Source: CBFCZU01 sp965602635 (GTDB taxonomy: Bacteria > Planctomycetota > Phycisphaerae > SM23-33). Taken from it: a stretch of 18,278 nt of DNA. The notes under the pieces are model-generated. The model saw only the letters and a program-made list of their open reading frames with translations, made no database searches and was not told where the DNA came from. The position numbers were made by a program, and so were the translations under genes. The DNA lies in assembly GCA_965602635.1 (NCBI GenBank), contig CBFCZU010000064.1:1-18278 (forward strand), written 5' to 3'. Shown here in pieces: positions 1 through 9,000 of this stretch. Each line of letters opens with the position of its first letter. Positions within the stretch are counted from its first letter, which is position 1.

Positions 1-2
1 CG

Positions 3-98
3 CCCAAACCCGCGGCGCCTGAGCCTGCGCCCAAGCCGGCGGCGCCCGCGCCCAAACCCGCGGCGCCTGAGCCTGCGCCCAAGCCGGCGGCGCCCGCG
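3..98 (+). repeat. Two exact tandem copies of a 48-bp Pro/Ala/Lys repeat
   Basis: Bases 3-50 and 51-98 are identical 48-bp units, each encoding PKPAAPEPAPKPAAPA. A degenerate partial copy (PKPA) follows at 99-110. The two bases before position 3 fit the end of a further copy, so the array probably continues upstream. It encodes an extended Pro-rich linker of the TonB or periplasm-spanning type just before the N0 domain. Exact identity points to recent slippage and likely length variation between strains. Confidence 0.9.
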
Positions 99-3000
99 CC
101 CAAGCCGGCGCTGCCCAAGATCAACTTCCAGTTCAAGCGGGAAAGCTACCGCGACGTGATCCGCTTCATGGCGCGGGCGGCCAACAAGCCCGTCCTGGGC
201 AATGTCGATGCCGTCCAGGGCACGCTGACCTACTTCGACGCCAGCCCCTACAGCTTCGACGAGGCCATGGGCATCGTCAACGAGGTGCTGCTGATAAGCG
301 GCGTCCGCCTGGTGGACAAGGGGCGTTACCTCAGGCTCATCACGCTGCCGGAGGTCCCGCTTCACACGAAGATACTCCAGGGCATGGACGACGCCAAGCT
401 GCTGCCCGGAGATCAGATCATCACGACCATCGTGCCGCTTCAGTTCCTGGACGCCTCGCAGGCGGTTTCGCTGGTGGCGCGGATGGTTCCTCGCTACGGC
501 ACGCTCAGCCCGCTGGAGAAGGGCAAGGGCATCATCATCACCAGCTCGGTGAGCAACATTCGGCGGATTCAGCGGCTGCTGGGGACGGTGGACAAGGGCT
601 CGCTGACGGAACGGCAGTTGAAATACTACCCGCTCAAGAACGCCCCTGCCGCCGACGCGGCGAAGCTGGTCCAGGCGCTCTTCGGCAGCGCGGCGACGCG
701 CCGGTATGTGTACAACGCGCAGCGGCGCCGGTACGTGCCGGCGGCCCCCGACCCGTCTGAAACCGTCACGGTCACCGCCGACGCGCGCTCGAACATGCTG
801 GTGGTCCTGGCCGCCACCGACAAGCACAAGCTCATCGAGGAGATGATCGCCAAGACCGACGTGGACGAGCCCATCGGCGAGGGCGCCATCCGCATCGTGG
901 AGCTGAAGAGCGCCAAGGCTGAGGACTTGGCCAAGACGCTCGCCAGCGCGGTAGGCTACAAGACCGTGGTGGAGCGCGACTCCCGCAACCGGCCGCGGAC
1001 GCGCCGGGTGTCGCTCGCCCGGATCGTGGCGGACCCGGCCACCAATCGCCTGATCATCTCCGCCGCCCCGGACGTGATGAAGCAGCTCGACGAGCTGATC
1101 GAGAAGCTCGACGCCGGGGCGGTCTCCGCCGGCGTGCGGATCTTCCCGCTGAAGGTCGCCAACGCCTCGAGCCTCATCGGCGTCGTGCAGGGCGCCTTCG
1201 GCAAGCGCGACAACCGGGGCAGGATAGTCACCAACTTCCTGGTCACCGCCGACAGCCGGACCAACAGCCTTATCGTCAACGGCCCGGTGGCGGAGATGGA
1301 CGGCATCGCCAAGTTGATCGAGAAGCTCGACCAGCAGATCGTCAACGGCGGGAAGGAAGTCCACGTGGTGCGCCTCACGGCCGGGGACGCCCGCGAGACC
1401 GCCCGCGCCCTTATGCAGGTGCTCGCCCCGCAGGCCCGCGGACGCCGCGGGCGGCCCGCTGCCGACGAGTCCATCCGCATCGAGGCCGACCGCGGGACCA
1501 ACAGCCTCATCATCGCCGCCGCCCCGGGAGACTGGCAGCGCATCAAGGCCACGCTCGACAAGCTCACCCAAGGGCTCGACCAAGTGACCGTCTCCACGCG
1601 GATCTTCCCGCTGAAGCACTCCCGCGCCGCGGACGTGGCCGGGGTGATCTCTCAGGTATTCGACCCGCGCCGGCGGCGCGTCCCCCGCGGGCGGCCGCAG
1701 CCCGTGCCGGTGATCGTGACCGCCGACAATCAGTCGAACTCGCTGCTCGTCAGCGCCACGGCCGAGGACATCCAGCAGGTCGAGAAGATGCTGACCGCCA
1801 TCGACGTCCCTCCGGCCGAGGCCGCCACAATCGAGGTCCGCTGCTACGCGCTGACCAACGCCAGCGCCCAGGAGATCGCCCGGTCGCTGGGGCGGCTTTT
1901 CGCGGGTCGGCGGGCGCGCGGCCGAGGCGGCTCGTCCGAGCCGCAGCCGCGGTTCGAGGCTGAGACGAACTCCAACCAGCTCGTGGTGGCGGCCACCGGC
2001 GAGCAGTTCAAGATGATCGACGCGCTCATCAAGCAGATGCTCGAGACGGCCAGCGCCGCCAAGACGGTCGTGAAGCTCTTCCCGCTCAAGCACGCCAAGG
2101 CCGACCAACTGGCCGCGGCGCTGCAGCGAGTGGTGCAGGCGGACATCGCCGCCGCCCAGCGGCGCAGCGCCAGCCGGCGCGGGCGCAGCGACTTCCAGAT
2201 CAGCGTCGATGGCCGGACTAACTCTCTGCTGGTGACGGCCCCGGCCGAGACCATGAAGATCATCGAGGAGCTGGTGCCCAAGCTCGACTCGCCCGACACG
2301 GTGGTCCAGGTAACCACGGTGGGCGAGCTGGCCAACGCCGACCCCTCGGAGCTTGCCACAGCCAACAACGCGGCGCTGGCCGGTCAGGCCGCCCCCGCCG
2401 GGCGGGGACGCCGCGGCCAGCCGCCGGTGAACATCTCCGGCCTGGCGGGCAAGATGGTCGTCGTCGTCCCCGAGCAGTCGGCCCGGGCGGTCCTGCTGAC
2501 CGGCAAGACCGAGGACGTCGCCTTCGCCGAGAAGCTCATCAAGCAGATCGACGCCCGCCCTTCGGTGCAGAAGGCGACGATCAAGCCGTTCAAGCTCACC
2601 CACGCCAAGGCCGAGGACGTCGCCCGGGTGCTCAACGCGACGGTAGGGCAGATGGGGCGGGGCCGGCGCGGGGCCGTCCCCACGCGCATCAGCGCCGACA
2701 AGACGTCCAACTCCATCGTCGTCTCCGCCGGCGGTGATGTGCTGGAGCGGATCGCCGAGCTGCTCAAGGAGCTGGACGTGGAGGGCGCGGGCGAGGGCGC
2801 CGTCACCATCGAGATCGTCAAGCTGAAGAAGGCCAAGGCCGACGACCTGGCCGCGGCACTGAACGCCGCCCAGGGCCAGGCCGCCCGGGGCCCGCGGCGC
2901 CGCGCCGACGACGACGAGGACGTCGTTCGCGTCACCGCCGACGCGCCCTCCAACAGCCTGCTGCTGACGGGCAGGCCCGAGCAGATCGCCGAGACCAAGA

Positions 3001-6000
3001 AGCTCATTACCAGCCTCGACGAATCCGTGGGGCAACTGACGTCGGTCATGCGGATCTTCCCGCTTCGGCGCGCCAAGGCTGCCGATCTGCTGCCGGTGAT
3101 GGAGCGGATTCTGCGCCAGCAGGTGGGCCGACGAGGCCGGGGAGCGCCGACTGTCGATATTCGCATCGCCTCCCAGGACAAGGCCAACTCCATCGTGGTC
3201 CACGCCCCGCCCGAGGTGGTCGCCCTGGCCGAGCAACTGGTCAAGGAGTTCGACGCCGAGGCGGGCGCCGAGACGGTCATCCAGATCGTCCCCCTGACAA
3301 AGGCCGAGGCCACCACGCTGGCGACGGCGGTGAACCAGGCCCTGGCCGCCCAGGCCGGGCCGCGCGGCAGGGGCGCCGCGCCCGGGGCAGTCGTCGTGCC
3401 CGAGGGCAACTCGAACTCCCTGCTGGTTCGGGGCAACAAGCTTGACGTGGAAAAGGCCGTGACGCTCATCAAGCAGCTCGACGAGGGCGGCGCGGGCGTG
3501 GGCACGCAGGTGCGGGTCTTCCCGCTGGTCAACGCCGAGGCCGGCCCCGTCGCCAAGACCATCGACGCGCTGTTCCGCCAGATCGTCCAGCAGCAGCGCC
3601 GCCGGGGCCGGGGGGCGCCCCCGCCGGCGAGCTTCTCCGTCGCCGCCGACGAGCGGACGAACTCGCTTATCATCTCGACCAGCCAGGCCAACTTCGCCGT
3701 CGTCGATGCCCTGTTGGAGAAGCTTGACCAGGATGCTGATGTGGTGATCCGCGACATGCAGTACATCCCCCTGCTGCACGCCAACGCATTCGACCTGGTG
3801 GACAAGATCGACGCCATGTTCGCCGACCGCAAGAAGGGCGACCGCCCCACGGTCGCGGCCGACGAATTGTCCAACGGGCTGACCATTATCGCCAAGGATG
3901 CCGACTTCCGCGCCATCGAGGCGGTGGTCAGCAAGTTCGACGAAGTGGCCATCGACACGTACATTCAGGTCCGCGTCATACCCATCTCGGGCGGCACGCG
4001 GGCCGAGAAGATCGCCGAGGTCCTCAAGCGGGTTTACGAGCAGGTCAGCGGCGGGGAGGTGCAGATCACCGACAAGCTTCCGCCGCGGGCCCGCGGCGGG
4101 CTGGACGAGGGGATGCTGATTCTCCCGGCGCCTGATCCGACGGTGCTGCTGGCCCCGGAGAAGGCCAAGCCGGCCGAGGCGCCCGCCGAGCCCACGACGC
4201 CTCCGGCCGAGGCAGAGCAGCCCGCCGCCAAGCCGGCCGGGCGGCCGCCGGTCATCGTCGCCGTGGACAAGGGATCAAACTGCCTGATCATCTCCGCCGC
4301 TCAGACCGAGATGACCGACATCGAGCTGCTGATCGAGCAGCTCGCCCAGACGTCCGCCACCGAGGAGGCCGAGACCGAGGTCTTCAAGGTCAAGAACGCC
4401 GACCCGGTCTCGCTGGCCAAGACGCTCAACGCCCTGTTCAACCCCAAGCAGCCCCAGGCCAAGCCCCCGGCGCAGCCCAGGCGGGGCAGGCAGCAGCAGC
4501 CAACGGCCGCCCCGGTAGTGGCACCGAAGCCAAAGGTCGTCATCGCCGCCGACCCCCGGACGCGCAGCATCATCGTCCGCGCCAAGCCCGTCGAGATGGA
4601 CATGATCGGCAAGCTGATCAAGCAGCTGGACCTGACTCCGGAGGTCAGCTCGGAGATCCGGATTATCCCGCTGGAGCACGCCGACGCCACCGAGGTGGCC
4701 CAGAACATCAGCCAACTCTTCCAGATAGCCGGCGCCACCGCCGCCCCGGCCAAGGGCAAGAAACCCACCACCGCCAAGAGCAAGCAGCTCGTCCGCACAA
4801 TGCTGGAGCTGCGCACGGCCGATGGAGTGGCCCGGGTGGACGACTCAGCGGGAGTCACCATCACGGCCAACCGGAGGACCAACTCGGTGATCGTCGTGGC
4901 CCCCTCCGACGCCATGGAGGTGGTAGTGAAGCTGATCACGGAGCTGGACCAGGGACAACAGCCCGCGGCCATGGCCGTGAAGATTTTCAAGATCGAGCAC
5001 GCGGAAGTTTCCGACGTGGTCAACTCGATCTCGCAGATCTTCAGGTCCTCGCGCACGGGCGGCACCCGTCAGCGGGGCGGGGCGGCGGCCGCAGCCCAGG
5101 GCGCCACCGCCATGGCCGTCGCCGGCAACGAGGCCTCCCGGACGGTGATCGTATCGGCGCGGGTGGACCAGCTTCCGCTGATCGAGAAGACGATCAAGGA
5201 GCTGGACGAGGCCAGCAAGCTCGACGCAGCCACGGTGAAGGTCTATCGCATCAAGTACTCGGACGCGCGTTCGGTCGCCACGGCTCTGACCCAGGCGCTG
5301 ACCCAGGCGGCGACGGGGCGAGCGCGGCGCGGCCGAACGGCCCCCAGCGGGTCGCTGCGGATCAGCCCCGACGCCAGCAGCAACGCCATCGTCATTCGCG
5401 GCTCGGCCAGCGACCACGAGCGGGTCGCCGAGCTGATCCTCGAGCTGGACCAGGAGACGTCCAAGAAGGCGACGTTCCGGACGATCAAGCTCGCCCGGAC
5501 GGACGCCCGGGAGGTCGTCAACGGGCTGAACCGCATGCTGTGGTCCTGGCCCCGGAAGCCCAACGAGCCGCGTCCGGCGGTCGCCTACAGCCGCAACACG
5601 AACACGCTGATGATCAGCGGCTCGGAGTCGCACGTGGAGATGATCGGCAAGATGGTCACCGAGCTGGAGGCGGGCAAGCAGGAGAAGTCGCGGGTGCAGT
5701 TCTTCCAGCCCGAGTTCGCCGGAGCGGCTGAGGTGGCGAATTCGCTGAGCCGCTTCTACGGCCCGCGGGCGACGGACCCGGCCGCCCGGACGGTGACTAT
5801 TTCGGTGGACGACCGCACCAACACGCTGATGGTCGCCGCCCAGCCCGAGCAGGCCAAGGACATCGCCGCGCTGATCGGCAAGCTGGACGTTGAAGACTCC
5901 GCCGGGGAGGCCCGCCGGGTGGTGATCGCCCTGACGCACGCCCAGGCCGACACGGTCGCCCGCGCCATCACTCAGGCCTTCCGCCCGCTGCCCGGGCGGC

Positions 6001-9000
6001 GGGTGAGCCCCTCGGACCTGGTCGTCGCGACGGCCGAGCCCGGCACCAACACCGTCATCGTCGCCGCCTCGGCGAAGAACCTCAAGAAGATCGAATCGCT
6101 GATCAAGGAGATCGACAGCGAGACGACCGGCACGCGGACGATGGAGTTCATGATCCTCACCAACGCCAAGGCGACTGACCTGGCGCGGGTTCTGGGCCAG
6201 GTGGTGGGCCGGCAGGCCCGCGGCCGCGCGGCCACACAGCCGCCCACAGTCGCCGGCGACGCGGGCAGCAACGCCATCGTCATGACCGGCACCAAGGCCG
6301 AGGTGGACGAGCTGATGAAAATGGCCAAGCTGCTCGACGCCGCCGCAATGGACAAGACCACCACCGTGCAAGTCATCACCCTGGAGAAGGCCGACGCCGT
6401 GACGACCGCCGACACGGTCAACCAGTTGCTCCAGGCCCAGGCGAGGGAACTCCGCCGGGCGCGGAAGTCGGTCGAGCCGGTGGCCATCACCGCCGACGCG
6501 CGTACCAACTCGCTTATCGTGGCTGCCTCGGACGAGACGTTCCAGATGGTCAGCCAACTGGTGAACAAGATCGACGCGATGAGCCCGGCCCGGGGGAAGG
6601 TCCAGGTGATCCCGCTGAAGGACGCCGACCCCAACGACGTGCTCAAGGCGATCCAGCAGCTTTACGGCAGCGGCGCCGCCCCGCGCATCGCCCGGGGACG
6701 CAGCGGAAGGCCGGCCGGCGGGCCACAGGCGACCGTCCTGAGCGGCCAGCGCGCCGTGCTGCTCAACAACTTCTCCAAGGAGGACCTCGAGGCGATCCAG
6801 ACGCTGGTGGACGCCATGGAAAAGGCCGCCGCCTCCGCCAGGCAAGAGGTGCTGGTCTTCCCGCTGACCAACGCCACCAACACCAAGATTGCCCAGGCCC
6901 TCAACGTCCTGTTCCGCGCTGCCGTCCGGCCGGGACACCCCGAGGACCGAGTGGTGGTCATGCCGTTGCAGGGAACCAACGCCGTGGTGGTCACGGCCTC
7001 GAAGGAGAAGATGGAGGAGGTGTCGGGGCTGATCAAGCAGCTCGACGGCCTCCAGGTGGTGCCGAAGATCGACTACAAGGTCTTCCCGCTGGTCAACAGC
7101 AGCGCGACGAAGATCCTGCCGCTGGTCAATCAGATGATCCAGCCGCTGCGGCAGGCCAGGCCCACCCAGCGGATCAACATCACCGCCGACGCGCGGTCCA
7201 ACGCCATCGTCGTCGCCACGGCCGCTCCGGTGATGGACGAGATCGCCAGCATCGTAAAGACCCTCGACGCCGTCCCGGCTTTCAAGGCCGCCGACGTGAT
7301 CATCCTGCCGCTGAAGAACGCCGACGCGCCGTCGCTGGCGGCGGTGCTGACCGACATCCTCACGCCCGGCACGAGCCGGATCCAGACCCCCGAGGCCCGC
7401 GCCCTCCAGGAGCAGGTCCGCCTGCTGCGGATGGTCAAGGGCCACGAGGGGCTTCCGCTGCTGGACCTGTCCAAGCCGATCAAGATCACCTCCGATCCCG
7501 CGCGGTCGGGGCAGCCGGGCTCCAATAGCCTGATCATTTCCTCCACGGCCGAGAACCTCCAGGCGATGGCGGAGATCGTCGCGCTGCTGGACACGCTGCC
7601 GGTGGCGGCCGGGCTGAAGATCCAGATCGTCCACCTCAAGAACGCCGACCCGATCAACACCATGAACCTGCTGCGCGAGATCTTCGCCCAGGGCAGGGGT
7701 CTGGCGGGCAGGCCCCGAACGCCGACCGTCGGCAGGGCCGTCCCCGAGGGCGTCGTCGGCGAGGCGCTGACCAACGTCCTTAACGTCACCGCCGACGCCA
7801 GGACCAACGCCCTGGTCCTCTCCGGCACCGAGGAGACGGTTGCCCTGGCCATGGTGCTGGTCAAGGACATCGACGCCCAGCCCACCAGCGAGTTCACCGA
7901 GGTCAAGGTCATCAAGCTCGCCCACGCCGACGCGGTGGCCCTGGCGGGGCTGATCAGGGGTGTCTTCGCTGAAGGGCCCGCCCGCGCGCCCGGCGTGGAA
8001 GGGGCGAGGGCCTACGTGACCAAGCTGAAGGTGCTGCGCGAGAAGGCGGCCCCCGTCTCCAGCAAGGTAGCCCGCACGCACCCGACGCTGGTGGTCCAGG
8101 CCGAGCGGAACACCAACGTCCTGATCATCGCCGCCCGGTCCGACCTGATGCCCATCATCACCGAGATGGTCAAGACGATGGACATTCCCGGCGCCGGATC
8201 GCTGAACGTGGTGAGGATCTACCCGCTCAAGAACGCCGACGCCACCCGCATGGCATCGGTCGTCAACGGGCTGTACACGGGGCCGAACCAGGCCCTCATC
8301 CGGCCCGAGGATCGCCCGACGATCGCCGTCGATACCCGCACCAACGCCCTGGTCGTCTCCAGCTCGGAGAAGACCTTCGCGATGATCGACGCCCTGCTGC
8401 TCAAGCTCGACGCCAAGTTGCCGATCGAACTGCGCGACATTCGCCTGCTGCCGCTGAAGAACGCCGACGCCATCACCCTGGCGCCCACGCTCCAGCGGAT
8501 GATGGACGCCCGCGTCCAGCGCCAGCAGAGCCTGGGCGTGGGTGACGCCGAGGCCTTGCGGATGATCATCGTCCCCGACGCCCGCAGCAACTACCTGATC
8601 GTGGGCGGCTCGGCCGAGGGCTACAAGCTCGTCCAGGACCTGGCGGCGAAGCTCGACGACGCCCCCGCGGCGCTTGCCGGGAAGATCCAGTTGATCCCCC
8701 TGGTCAAGGCCAACGCCGGCACGCTCAGCGTGACCCTGAACAACCTCTTCAACCAGCGTTACCAGGCCGCTCGTACGCCGGACGTTCAGCGGCAGAAGCC
8801 GGTGATCGTGCCCGACCTGCGGACCAACACGCTCATGGTCGCCGCCGGCCAGGACGACAGCCGCGTCGTCACCGCCCTGGTCAAGCAGCTCGACAGGACC
8901 CTCGCCGACCCAGCCGTCCAACTGGTGGTCGAGGCGATGAAGTTCAACGACGCCGGCAGCGTCGGGCCGATGATCCAGCAGATCTTCGCCGACCGCCTCC

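Noticed and set aside
3..110. CRISPR or intergenic satellite interpretation of the 48-bp repeat
   Set aside because: The units abut without spacers, are multiples of three, and encode a Pro-rich linker in frame with the secretin.
156..158. GTG at 156 as the true start of the giant secretin
   Set aside because: It falls inside the N0-like domain, whose first strand and helix are encoded just upstream, and the frame stays open to the window edge.
2384..3964. A 526-codon minus-strand frame within the secretin gene
   Set aside because: Low-complexity Ser/Arg/Ala-rich translation opposite the repeat modules, with no domain and no start signal; a compositional shadow.
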